Shown here piece after piece: positions 27,605-35,802 of a DNA stretch of 64,000 nucleotides; position 1 is the stretch's first letter; the number at the start of each line of letters is the position of its first letter. Under the pieces are notes generated by a model. It searched no databases. It was given only the letters and a program-made list of their open reading frames with translations, and had not been told where the DNA came from. Both the position numbers and the translations under genes were made by a program. Source of the DNA: Nocardioides seonyuensis. GTDB taxonomy: Bacteria; Actinomycetota; Actinomycetes; Propionibacteriales; Nocardioidaceae. Where the stretch lies: positions 124,001 to 188,000 of the forward strand of contig NZ_CP038436.1 in the NCBI RefSeq assembly GCF_004683965.1. The letters run 5' to 3'.

Positions 27605-29371
27605 TCAGCCGCGGACGATCCCGACCAGGTGCCCGGCGGCCTCCCCGACCGCCACCTCCTGCCTCTCACCGCTGGCCCGGTCGCGGACCTCGACGGTGCC
27701 GTCAGCAAGCCCGCGGCCGACCGTCACGATCGTCGGGACGCCGATCAGCTCGGCATCCTTGAACTTCACCCCGGGGCTCACCTTGCCGGCCCTGTCGTCG
27801 TACAGCACGTCGAGGCCCTGCTGCGACAGCGCCTCGGCGAGCTCGGCGGCCGCCGCGAAGACGGCCTCGTCCTTGCCGGCGGCGACGATGTGGACGTCGG
27901 CGGGGGCCACGTTGCGGGGCCAGCACAGCCCGATCTCGTCGAGGGTGCCCTCCGCGATCGCGGCGACGGCGCGCGAGGGCCCGATGCCGTAGGACCCCAT
28001 GGTGACGGTGACGAGCTTGCCGTTCTCGTCGAGGACCTGAAGCCCCAGCGCGTCGGCGAACTTGCGGCCCAGCTGGAAGATGTGGCCCATCTCGATGCCG
28101 CGCGCGGCCTCGAGGATGCCGTCTCCGCGCGGGCACGGGTCGCCCGCTCGCACCTCCGCGGCCTCGATCGTTCCGTCGGGGGTGAAGTCGCGGCCGACGG
28201 TGAGGTCGAGCACGTGGCGACCGGGCTCGTTGGCGCCGGTCACCCAGCGCGTCCCCTCCACGATCCGCGGGTCGACGAGGAAGCGGATGCCGGACGAGCC
28301 CTTCTCCCCGAGAACGCCGGGACCGATGTAGCCCTTCACGAGGTCGGGGTACTTCGCGAAGTCCTCCTCGTTGAACGGCCGGAACTCCGCGGGGTAGAGC
28401 GTCGCCTCGAGCCGCTTGGGGTCCACCTCACGATCGCCGGGGACGCCGATCGCCAGCGGCTCGCTGGTGCCGTCGAGCTGCGTGACAACCATCAGCACGT
28501 TCTTCAGCGTGTCCTCGGCCGCCCACGGACGGTCCTCGCGAGGGAACGAGCCGTTGAGCAGCTGGACCAGGGAGTCGATGGTGGGCGTGTCGGGCGTGTC
28601 CTCCACGTGTGCGTCGGGCGCGTCGTCGTAGGGCACCGGCGCCGGCGACGGCGTCTCCACGGCCTCGACGTTGGCGGCGAACCCGCAGGCGGGACAGGTG
28701 ACGTAGGTGTCCTCACCGACCGCGGCCTTGGCGAGGAACTCCTCCGACTTGGAGCCTCCCATCGCGCCCGCGTGCGCGCGCACGATGACGTACTCGAAGC
28801 CGAGCTTGTCGAAGATGCGGATGTAGGCCTCGCGGTGCGAGGCGTACGACGCGTCCAGCCCGGCGTCGTCGACGTCGAAGGAGTAGGAGTCCTTCATGAT
28901 GAACTCGCGCCCGCGCAGCAGCCCGGCGCGCGGGCGTGCCTCGTCGCGGTACTTCGTCTGGATCTGGTAGATCGAGAGCGGCAGGTCCTTGTAGGAGGAG
29001 TAGAGGTCCTTCACCAGGAGGGTGAACATCTCCTCGTGGGTCGGGCCGAGGAGGTAGTCGCCGCCCTTGCGGTCCTGGAGCCGGAAGATGTTGTCGCCGT
29101 ACTCGGTCCACCGGTTCGTCGCCTCGTAGGGCTCGCGGGGCAGCAGCGCCGGGAACGACAGCTCCTGCGCGCCGATGGCGTCCATCTCCTCGCGGATGAC
29201 GTTCTCGATGCGCCGCAGCACGCGCAGCCCCAGCGGCAGCCAGGTGTAGATGCCCGGCGCGTTGCGACGGATGTAGCCCGCCCGGACCAGCAGCCGGTGG
29301 CTGGGGACCTCGGCGTCGTTGGGGTCGTCACGCAGCGTGCGCACGAACAGGGAGGACATCCGCAAGATCAT
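27605..29371 (-). CDS. proS: Prolyl-tRNA synthetase (bacterial type with editing domain)
   Basis: ProS charges tRNA-Pro. The 588-residue protein is the long bacterial form: class II motif 1 (about 30-80), motif 2 with [19 protein letters not shown] (about 140-160), a YbaK-like editing insertion (about 230-400), motif 3 ([14 protein letters not shown]) and an anticodon-binding domain. The ATG at 29371 gives the typical [14 protein letters not shown] start; TACCCT lies 6 bases upstream, suggesting a leaderless mRNA. Confidence 0.98.
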   Translation of the reverse strand: MILRMSSLFVRTLRDDPNDAEVPSHRLLVRAGYIRRNAPGIYTWLPLGLRVLRRIENVIREEMDAIGAQELSFPALLPREPYEATNRWTEYGDNIFRLQDRKGGDYLLGPTHEEMFTLLVKDLYSSYKDLPLSIYQIQTKYRDEARPRAGLLRGREFIMKDSYSFDVDDAGLDASYASHREAYIRIFDKLGFEYVIVRAHAGAMGGSKSEEFLAKAAVGEDTYVTCPACGFAANVEAVETPSPAPVPYDDAPDAHVEDTPDTPTIDSLVQLLNGSFPREDRPWAAEDTLKNVLMVVTQLDGTSEPLAIGVPGDREVDPKRLEATLYPAEFRPFNEEDFAKYPDLVKGYIGPGVLGEKGSSGIRFLVDPRIVEGTRWVTGANEPGRHVLDLTVGRDFTPDGTIEAAEVRAGDPCPRGDGILEAARGIEMGHIFQLGRKFADALGLQVLDENGKLVTVTMGSYGIGPSRAVAAIAEGTLDEIGLCWPRNVAPADVHIVAAGKDEAVFAAAAELAEALSQQGLDVLYDDRAGKVSPGVKFKDAELIGVPTIVTVGRGLADGTVEVRDRASGERQEVAVGEAAGHLVGIVRG

Positions 29372-29377
29372 GGGGAG

Positions 29378-29383
29378 AGGGTA
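29378..29383 (-). promoter_or_regulatory. -10 element of proS, leaderless arrangement
   Basis: TACCCT ends 6 bases before the proS ATG. Confidence 0.5.
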
Positions 29384-29422
29384 CGGCGACCGCGGCGGCA
29401 GCGGCGACGGTGTTCCCCCGCG

Positions 29423-29779
29423 TCAGCCTCGCGCAGCGCGCAGGGCTGCCCTGACCATCGGGATCTGGAGGGGCAGACGGGCGAACGCCGCGGTCTTCAG
29501 GCCGGTACGGCGACTGTCCTTGAGGTCGGCCGCCATCTTGAGGTTGGCGGGATAGACGGCCAGGAGCAGGGCCGCACTGGCCCACCCTGCGGCCCTGCGG
29601 GTGCGGGGGTGGAGGAGGCCCGCGGCACAGAGCAGCTCGGCCACCCCGCTGGCCAGGATCACCTCGCGGTGGGCCGGGACGACTGCCGGCATGATCGGCT
29701 CGAACGTCTCCGGCCTCACCAGGTGGACCGTGCCGGAGACCGTGAAGAGCCCTGCCAGGGCGGTGACGTCCTTGTGCAT
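29423..29779 (-). CDS. DoxX-like small membrane protein
   Basis: A 118-residue protein with three or four membrane segments (about 7-22, 40-58, 65-80), and the GVAELLCAAGLL and WASAALLLAVYPANLKMA stretches of the DoxX/MauE-like family. Members are often linked to redox or sulfur chemistry, but no specific role can be given. TACCCT lies 7 bases before the ATG. It lies between proS and the CHAT gene and does not look like part of either. Confidence 0.78.
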   Translation of the reverse strand: MHKDVTALAGLFTVSGTVHLVRPETFEPIMPAVVPAHREVILASGVAELLCAAGLLHPRTRRAAGWASAALLLAVYPANLKMAADLKDSRRTGLKTAAFARLPLQIPMVRAALRAARG

Positions 29780-29786
29780 GCGCTGG

Positions 29787-29792
29787 AGGGTA
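29787..29792 (-). promoter_or_regulatory. -10 element of the DoxX gene, leaderless arrangement
   Basis: TACCCT ends 7 bases before the ATG at 29779. Confidence 0.45.
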
Positions 29793-29817
29793 GCGGCACG
29801 CGCCAGGGGCGTCCGGG

Positions 29818-32409
29818 TCAGGCGCCGAGCACGGTGAAGGACGCGGCGGTGGCAGCCAGCACGGGCTCCCGCGCAGCCTGGTCACGAGCCGCCAGCAACG
29901 CCTCACCGAGGCCGGAGCCCTCGCGCAGCCCGCGGTGGAGGGCGACCATCACTTCCACGGTGGCGGCATCGTCGACCTCCGCGAGGCTCGAGACCACTCC
30001 GGCAGTGCCCATCGACAGCAGCGCCGACGCCAGCCCGAGGAGCTCATGGGCACCCACCGGCTGCATCACGCCGGACTCGCAGGCGGAGAGCACCACCCGG
30101 TGCGGAGGGCGACGCAGCCGTTGCAGGTCGTGCACCACCAACGGGCCGTCGGCCATGTCGAGCGAGGAGAAGAGAGGACTGTCGCTCCGGAAGTGGCCGT
30201 GAGCGGCCACGTGCACCAGGTCTGCGCCCTCCAGCGCGGCCAGAGATGCCTCGACCGTCGCCCCCGAACCGGTCAGGATCCTGGCTCGGTCGTCCTGGGA
30301 TGCCACCACCGGCACCTCGGCTCCACCCGAGGCCAGCCCAGGTCCGACGAGGAACACGCGCCGGGCGTCCTGTGGCCCCTGGGCCCCACGGGCCCGCAGC
30401 CAGAGTCGAGCCGACGGCGTGGTGGTGAAAGCCCGTCGTGCCAGGGCTGGCAGCAGTCCCCAGGGCACGTCCTGGAGAGTGCTCGGAGCACACACCACCA
30501 CCCGATCGGCGCGGAGCTCGCGCACGGCTGGACCCAGCAGCGCTCTCTCGAGCCGGGCCCCTGCCATCTCCAGGCGCGAGCTGCTGGCGCCGCGGACTGT
30601 CTGCCGGAGGGCGAACCGGGCGAAGTCCACCGCGGCACGGGCAGCACTCGCCCCACCGACGGCATGCTGGCGGACCCGGCCGTGCCCGGCGACGAGCACG
30701 TGCAGGTGGCCCTCGACCTCGAGCAGCTCCAACAGCACCGCATCGTCCTGTGCCAGGGCAGCGAGCAAGGCATCCGCGGAGAAGTACGACGACGTGGTCC
30801 CGGTTCCTCGCTCCTGGATCAACCGTTCACGGACGGCTCGTTCGAGCCTGGGGGTCCGTTGCTCCAGGCGCTCGGTGGACTCTCCTTCTGCCCGGGCCTG
30901 GGCCAGCCGCCGGTGGTGCGCACGCAGGGCGGCCAGGTCAGCACCGGTGGCCGCGTCGTGGTCCTGGGTGGCTGGCGGCAGGGTGAGCGCGGTGGCACGC
31001 CACCGCTCGGCCCATCGCAGCAGGCTCCGTGGGCGGCGGGAGTCCAGCGCCGTGCGGGTCGCCAGTGCAGCGAGCTCTGCCCCCTGACCTGACACCAACG
31101 CCCGGAGCTCGTGGCTCCCCAGGGACGCCTGGTGGTCGTCGAGTGCCTGGAGACCGCGGCCGCACGCCCTCAGCACCCCCGTGCTGTTCCCGGCGCGCTC
31201 CCGACGTCGCGCGAGGGCCAGCCAACCGAGCGCCCGGGTCGTGGGCACAGCGGAGTGTCGATGCTCGGCGGCCTCGGCCAGCCACGCGTCCGCCAAGCCC
31301 GCCGCACGTGCCGAGCGAACACGCGAGGCGAGTCGGGCACCCAGCAGGAGTGCCTGCACGAGCTCGGGGGCACGCTCGCCGCGAGCCTCGTCGACGAGTG
31401 CCTCCACTCGCACGAGAAGCGGCCCCGGAGGTTGCTCGTCCTCGGCGCGTGCCCAGATCGACAGCAGCAGCGCGCGCAGACCCCGGACGCGGCGGCCCTG
31501 GGAGCGCAGCATCCGGGCCGCCTCGTCGGCGCTCTCGCAAGCGCGAGCCAGGTCTCCGGACGCGAGCGCGGCCTCGGCGAGGGCCACCAGCAGGTCCGCT
31601 CGCTCGCGAGCCTGCACGGGACGGCCCGTCAGCGCCTGGTGGACCACGTCGAGGGCGTCGGCGGCCAGACCACCGGCGAGGTAGGCGACACAACGGTCGA
31701 CGGCCAGGTCGGGGCTGGTGACGCCGATCCCCTCGAGCCGCGCGGCAGCATCGGCGTACCGGCTGAAGGCCAGGGGCAGGTCTCCGGCGAGGAAGGCCAC
31801 GAAGCCCAGGTTGTGGATGGTGCCCGCGAGGTCGAAGGCGTTGCCCAGCTCCTCGTGGAGCGCACCGGAGGCCTCGAAGGCCCGCCCGGCCGCAGCGAGG
31901 TCTCCGAGTCCTGCTCGGGCATAGCCCTCGAGGTTGAGCGCCCGTGCCTCCCACACCGGGTCTCCGACCTCTGCGAAGACCTGCCCCGCGCGACGCAGGT
32001 CGAGGACGCTCTCCTCGAACCTTGACAGCAGGACGCTCAGCACCCACGCCCGGCGGACCAGCACCGTCGCGCGTCGGACTCCGTCCAGCTCCTCGATGGC
32101 ACGGTCCAGCTGGACGAGCCCCTCGCTGGTGCGACCCGCGGTTGCCAGCGACGCACCCCACGTCGCCCGTACGTCGGCGACCCGCTCGGACTCGCCCGTG
32201 GACTTGGCCAGCCGCAGCGCCTCGCGCAGCTGCTCCAACGATGCGTCGGTCTCGCCCAGGTCACGCAGGACGATGCCGATCGTCTGGTGTGCCAGCGACG
32301 CCACCGCGGCGTCGTCGGTGGTCGCCAGGACCGTCTCGGCGCGCCTTCGCGCCCCTGCCGGGTCGGCGAACAGGGTGCGCAGCAGCTCCTCCGCGTCATC
32401 CCGGTCCAC
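29818..32409 (-). CDS. TPR-CHAT caspase-like protease
   Basis: An 863-residue cytoplasmic protein. Residues about 1-470 form helical TPR-like repeats (examples: EARALNLEGYARAGLGDLA and TIHNLGFVAFLAGDLPLAF). Residues about 545-863 are a CHAT domain, the caspase-like protease fold named after HetF. The catalytic dyad is H737 in VHVAAHGH and C777 in VVLSACESG, both intact; DVPWGLLP is the conserved mid-domain motif. The GTG at 32409 is chosen because AAGGA lies 8 bases upstream and the upstream frame would run through the divergent subtilase gene. It is divergent from the subtilase with 79 bases between. In type III-E CRISPR systems a TPR-CHAT protease cleaves a target bound to a sigma factor; here an ECF sigma gene is three genes away. 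Confidence 0.9.
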   Translation of the reverse strand: MDRDDAEELLRTLFADPAGARRRAETVLATTDDAAVASLAHQTIGIVLRDLGETDASLEQLREALRLAKSTGESERVADVRATWGASLATAGRTSEGLVQLDRAIEELDGVRRATVLVRRAWVLSVLLSRFEESVLDLRRAGQVFAEVGDPVWEARALNLEGYARAGLGDLAAAGRAFEASGALHEELGNAFDLAGTIHNLGFVAFLAGDLPLAFSRYADAAARLEGIGVTSPDLAVDRCVAYLAGGLAADALDVVHQALTGRPVQARERADLLVALAEAALASGDLARACESADEAARMLRSQGRRVRGLRALLLSIWARAEDEQPPGPLLVRVEALVDEARGERAPELVQALLLGARLASRVRSARAAGLADAWLAEAAEHRHSAVPTTRALGWLALARRRERAGNSTGVLRACGRGLQALDDHQASLGSHELRALVSGQGAELAALATRTALDSRRPRSLLRWAERWRATALTLPPATQDHDAATGADLAALRAHHRRLAQARAEGESTERLEQRTPRLERAVRERLIQERGTGTTSSYFSADALLAALAQDDAVLLELLEVEGHLHVLVAGHGRVRQHAVGGASAARAAVDFARFALRQTVRGASSSRLEMAGARLERALLGPAVRELRADRVVVCAPSTLQDVPWGLLPALARRAFTTTPSARLWLRARGAQGPQDARRVFLVGPGLASGGAEVPVVASQDDRARILTGSGATVEASLAALEGADLVHVAAHGHFRSDSPLFSSLDMADGPLVVHDLQRLRRPPHRVVLSACESGVMQPVGAHELLGLASALLSMGTAGVVSSLAEVDDAATVEVMVALHRGLREGSGLGEALLAARDQAAREPVLAATAASFTVLGA

Positions 32410-32475
32410 GATCCCATCCTTGCCGATCCCCCGGCGAGCCGTGCCGATTCCCTGTCCAGCGAAGCGGGGCAGCGC

Positions 32476-32481
32476 TAGCGT
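32476..32481 (+). promoter_or_regulatory. -10 element of the subtilase gene, leaderless arrangement
   Basis: TAGCGT ends 7 bases before the ATG at 32489. No good -35 box or Shine-Dalgarno sequence is visible. Confidence 0.45.
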
Positions 32482-32488
32482 CGGGCAC

Positions 32489-33757
32489 ATGGCAGGCGAT
32501 TGGAAGATCGGCAGTGACCAGCGGCGACGTACCACCGACCAGCTGCGGCAGTTCCGGAGAGCCAACGACGGCGCGGTGGCGTGGGACACCGAGGCCCCCG
32601 CCGACTTCACCTTCCTCTACCACCCCGATCGGGTGCTGGTGCGAGCCGAGCATGCCGATGAGTTCGAGGAGGCGGTCTCCCGGATCGACGGTTTGCTCAA
32701 GGACGCCCCGCAACGCGAGGCAGCGCTGCTCGACGGCGCGCTGCTTCGCTACACGCTGCCGCCCCGGGCGCGCGGCGAGAGCGTGGCGGAGGTGCTCGAC
32801 CTGCTCGAGTCAGAGGGGGCGCTCACACCCGGACGTGTCTCCCCCGACCACTGGGTCCACGTCTCCCCGCAAGGAGGGAGCCTGTGCCCCGCCATCGAGC
32901 CCCTGGAGACCGGACTCACCAAGCCATGGCCGGCCGACTCCTGGCAGGAGCGGGGCGACGAGGTGAGCGTCGTCGTCGTCGACACCGGATGGCACCCACC
33001 GGCGGGCAGTGACCTCCGCACCCCTTGGCTGAAGGGAGTCGAGGGTGACGACGAGCACAACGGCCCCGACCTGCGTCAGTACGCCGGCCACGGCACCTTC
33101 ATCGCCGGGGTGGTGCGGTGCATCGCTCCGCGCACCTCGATCTTCGTCGAGGGGTTCGCCGTCGACGGTCTCGGTGGAGGTGGTGTCCTGGAGTCCGACC
33201 TGGTGATCCAGCTCGAGGAGGCTCTCAAGCACGAGCCCCGGGTCATCAACCTCTCCGCCGGCTGTCGCACGCGACAGGACCTACCGCCGATCGCGCTCGA
33301 TGTCTTCCACACCACACGGCTGCGCAGACGCGACTGCGTTCTCGTGGCGGCTGCGGGGAACGACTCCACGTCGGCGCCCTTCTGGCCGGCCGCCTTCGAC
33401 TGGGCCGTCGGCGTCGGTTCCCTCGATCGCGACGGGCGCGTGTCGGCGTACTCCAACTTCGGCGTGTCCGCAGACGTCTATGCCCTGGGCCGCAACCTGG
33501 TCAACGCCTTCCCGGACGGCACCTTCGTGTGCCGGGAGACCCCGGACAAGGACGACGTCCGAGTGTTCAGCACCGGGATGGCGCGGTGGAGCGGCACGTC
33601 GTTCGCGGCTCCGGTGGTGGCGGGGCTGATAGCCCTGGAGATCTCCCTGAACGGGTCGAGTGCCCGTGACGCGGCCGACGCCGTGCTGGCGCGGTCGGTC
33701 TACGACTCCGACCCCGGGGTGGGTCCGATCCAGGTGCTGGGCCCGCCCTACTCCTGA
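32489..33757 (+). CDS. Cytoplasmic subtilisin-like (S8) serine protease
   Basis: A 422-residue S8 protease. The triad is complete: D165 (VVVVDTGWH), H201 (YAGHGTFIAGVV), S371 (WSGTSFAAPVVAG), with oxyanion N291 (AAAGND). There is no signal peptide; the protein starts MAGDWKIGSDQRRRTTDQ, so it should stay in the cytoplasm. Residues 1-150 are a domain I do not recognise, with a region (about 45-125) that may act as an inhibitor-like prodomain: FLYHPDRVLVRAE is reminiscent of I9-type propeptides. It is divergent from the TPR-CHAT gene and its last 10 bases overlap the convergent 164-residue gene. Confidence 0.92.
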   Translation: MAGDWKIGSDQRRRTTDQLRQFRRANDGAVAWDTEAPADFTFLYHPDRVLVRAEHADEFEEAVSRIDGLLKDAPQREAALLDGALLRYTLPPRARGESVAEVLDLLESEGALTPGRVSPDHWVHVSPQGGSLCPAIEPLETGLTKPWPADSWQERGDEVSVVVVDTGWHPPAGSDLRTPWLKGVEGDDEHNGPDLRQYAGHGTFIAGVVRCIAPRTSIFVEGFAVDGLGGGGVLESDLVIQLEEALKHEPRVINLSAGCRTRQDLPPIALDVFHTTRLRRRDCVLVAAAGNDSTSAPFWPAAFDWAVGVGSLDRDGRVSAYSNFGVSADVYALGRNLVNAFPDGTFVCRETPDKDDVRVFSTGMARWSGTSFAAPVVAGLIALEISLNGSSARDAADAVLARSVYDSDPGVGPIQVLGPPYS

Positions 33758-34242
33758 CCGGGCGCGCTCCTCGATCCCTGGAGCCGCACCCAGCTGCTGA
33801 TCGAGCCCGAGTCCTCGTGGCGGACGCCGAACCTGACAGACCCGGCGACCCTCGTGTCGAGCACGAAGAAGCCCACCTCGTCGAGCCGGGTCGTCCACTC
33901 GCCACCCTCCGCCGTCTCGACGACGACCTCGACGGAGGCCAGGTCGCCCGGGAAGTCGAGCAGCTGGCCCCGCACCCGATCGGCGTCGATCTCGGTCTCC
34001 AGGACCCATCCGTGCAGCCCTGCGAAGTGGAGCACCCGGACGGTGGCGCCTCCCCTGACGCCGGCCGGCGCCTCGGTGGCCGAGTCGCGCACCAGCTGCA
34101 TCAGCTCCAGCTCGATGTCGAGGTCGAGGTCGGCGGAGGCAACGGCAGCGATCATCCGCTCGACGAGGTCCGTCGGGGGCGGGTCGACCTCGTGCCACAT
34201 CCTGCGCACGTCAGCGAGCACCCGGTCATCTCCGGTGGTCAT
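33748..34242 (-). CDS. Unknown protein coupled to the ECF sigma factor; possible anti-sigma or protease substrate
   Basis: A 164-residue soluble protein with no membrane segment. Its first 55 residues are helical and acidic, with the stretch RRMWHEVDPPPTDLVERMI; residues about 60-160 are beta-rich (VRVLHFAGLHGWVLETEI, EVVVETAEGGEWTTRLDEVGFFVLD). No catalytic motif is seen. Its ATG overlaps the sigma stop (ATGA), so the two are made together, the usual arrangement of a sigma factor and its regulator. It lacks a zinc HxxxCxxC anti-sigma motif. Inference: it may hold the sigma factor and be cleaved by the CHAT or S8 protease. Confidence 0.8.
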   Translation of the reverse strand: MTTGDDRVLADVRRMWHEVDPPPTDLVERMIAAVASADLDLDIELELMQLVRDSATEAPAGVRGGATVRVLHFAGLHGWVLETEIDADRVRGQLLDFPGDLASVEVVVETAEGGEWTTRLDEVGFFVLDTRVAGSVRFGVRHEDSGSISSWVRLQGSRSAPGQE

Positions 34243-34835
34243 GGCCGACCCTCCTTCGCCAGTGCGGCGCGCAGCTTGTCCAGGCACCTGGCCCGGGTCG
34301 GCCCGATGCTGCCCACGGGCATGTCGAGCTCCCGCCCCAGCGAGGCGTAGTCGGGTCTGTCGAGGAAGGCGATGACGCTGACGAGCCTGCGACAGCGCTC
34401 GTCCAGGCCGGACACCGCCTTCCACAGGCGTGAGCCCTCGTCGTCGAGGACGGCCAGCGCCTCGGCGGAGTCGACGTCGGGCAGCCATGTGGCGAGCGCT
34501 TCGCCCTCGACCGGCTGCGAACGACGGGCGTGTCCGAGGTGGCGGGCCGCGTCGCGCCTGGCTGAGGTGATCAGCCAGGCGGCGACGGCCCCCGGTTCCA
34601 CGATGGTCTGGTGCGACCGGACGAATCCCAACCACGTCGTCTGGACGATGTCCTCAGACGTCTGCCGGTCGTGCCCGTAGGACCGCACCACGTGCCAGAG
34701 CACGGGAGTCATCACCCGGACGAGCTCGTCCACGGCTGCCGCGTCCCCCTGACGCCATGCCGAGAACGCCCCCTTGGCTGCGTCCCACGGTGACTCCTCG
34801 AGTCGCCCCCCAGCGACTCCACGGTGCTCCGTCAT
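34239..34835 (-). CDS. ECF-type RNA polymerase sigma factor
   Basis: A 198-residue sigma factor with region 2 (about 30-100: DELVRVMTPVLWHVVRSYG, TSEDIVQTTWLGFVR, WLITSARRDAARHLG) and region 4 (about 135-190: LDERCRRLVSVIAFLDRPDYASLGRELDMPVGSIGPTRARCLDKLR). Region 3 is absent, as expected for ECF. The start is uncertain: ATGs at 34853, 34844 and 34835 are in frame. 34835 (MTEHRG) is preferred because GACAAT lies 7 bases upstream; 34853 would add six residues. It overlaps the unknown regulator-like gene. No membrane anti-sigma gene is adjacent. Confidence 0.93.
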   Translation of the reverse strand: MTEHRGVAGGRLEESPWDAAKGAFSAWRQGDAAAVDELVRVMTPVLWHVVRSYGHDRQTSEDIVQTTWLGFVRSHQTIVEPGAVAAWLITSARRDAARHLGHARRSQPVEGEALATWLPDVDSAEALAVLDDEGSRLWKAVSGLDERCRRLVSVIAFLDRPDYASLGRELDMPVGSIGPTRARCLDKLRAALAKEGRP

Positions 34836-34859
34836 GACCACCATTGTCCCCATGCCATC

Positions 34860-34885
34860 TCAGGAGTGGGCAGCACCTCTCCTGA
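34860..34885 (-). promoter_or_regulatory. Hairpin upstream of the ECF sigma gene
   Basis: TCAGGAG (34860-34866) and CTCCTGA (34879-34885) form a 7-bp inverted repeat around a 12-base loop. It could be an operator or an mRNA hairpin. No ECF-style GGAAC/GTC promoter is seen. Confidence 0.3.
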
Positions 34886-34935
34886 TACGTCGGCCTTGAA
34901 ACCGCCCCCAGTGGTCCAGACCAGCACGAGGCGGG

Positions 34936-35787
34936 TCAGAACATCAGGGTGGACAGCGTCGCGGTCTGGACGAACCCGACCCTGCCGTAGGCCGCCCGGG
35001 CCGCGGTGTTCCACTCGTTGACGTACAGCGAGACGACGGGCGCGATCCCGCCGGCGATCACCTGGTGCACCACGGCCGCCATCCCCGGACCCGCCAGGCC
35101 CTCTCCCCTGCGGTCCGGGCGCACCCACACGCCCTGCACCTGGGCGGCATGGGGCGAGACACAGGCGACCTCGGCCTTGAACACGACACCCTGGTCGTCG
35201 AAGCTCGCGAACGACCAGCCCTTGCTGATGAGCTGCTGGACGCGGGCTCGGTAGAGGTCGGCGCCGCCGCCCTCGGTCTCGGGCGTGACCCCCACCTCCT
35301 CGGTGTACATCGCGACGCAGGCCGGGTAGAGCCGCCCCATGTCGGAGGGAGCCGTCACGCGCACGTCCGGCGCGGGCGGGACCAGCGGAGGCTGCGCGAT
35401 CTCCAGGTGGGGCTGGTTCCAGCGCTCCTCGCGAGGCACGCCCCAACGGCTGCCCACGGCCTCCCACAGGGCCACGACGGCCTCCTGCGGTCCCACGATG
35501 GTGCCGGTGCTCCGACGACGCTGCAACGCCGGCTCGGCGAAGGCACGCATGTCATGGGGGGTGCACTGGACGGGCACCAGGTTGGCGGCCATGTGGCAGG
35601 CAGCGACGAGGTCGTCCCCCTCGAACCGCCCCCAGACCTGTCCCCCGAGCCAGCGCTCGTCGAGGCTCGTGAGCCGTGCGCGATGGTCGGCGAAGACGTT
35701 GACCACCGGGTCGAGGTTGGCGAGGGCGAGGAACTGGTCCCGGTCGGCCGGGCCCAGGACGCGCACCTGCTCACGGGTCCTCAGCAC
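34936..35787 (-). CDS. DUF4081-type GNAT N-acetyltransferase
   Basis: A 283-residue protein with an N-terminal DUF4081-like domain (about 1-140) and a C-terminal GNAT domain (about 140-283). The acetyl-CoA loop is degenerate-looking: VRPDRRGEGLAGPGM. The tail has LYVNEWNTAARAAYGRVGF, a typical GNAT helix-strand. Its place next to ispG matches Rv2867c beside gcpE in M. tuberculosis, as I recall. Substrate unknown. TAGGCT lies 6 bases before the GTG. Confidence 0.88.
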   Translation of the reverse strand: MLRTREQVRVLGPADRDQFLALANLDPVVNVFADHRARLTSLDERWLGGQVWGRFEGDDLVAACHMAANLVPVQCTPHDMRAFAEPALQRRRSTGTIVGPQEAVVALWEAVGSRWGVPREERWNQPHLEIAQPPLVPPAPDVRVTAPSDMGRLYPACVAMYTEEVGVTPETEGGGADLYRARVQQLISKGWSFASFDDQGVVFKAEVACVSPHAAQVQGVWVRPDRRGEGLAGPGMAAVVHQVIAGGIAPVVSLYVNEWNTAARAAYGRVGFVQTATLSTLMF

Positions 35788-35793
35788 GCAGCG

Positions 35794-35799
35794 AGCCTA
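35794..35799 (-). promoter_or_regulatory. -10 element of the DUF4081-GNAT gene, leaderless arrangement
   Basis: TAGGCT ends 6 bases before the GTG at 35787; it overlaps no coding sequence, as ispG stops at 35803. Confidence 0.5.
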
Positions 35800-35802
35800 A
35801 CC

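Noticed and set aside
29818..34853. Type III-E CRISPR (Craspase) locus
   Set aside because: TPR-CHAT and a sigma factor are present, but there is no gRAMP/Cas7-11, Csx30/31, cas1 or repeat array.
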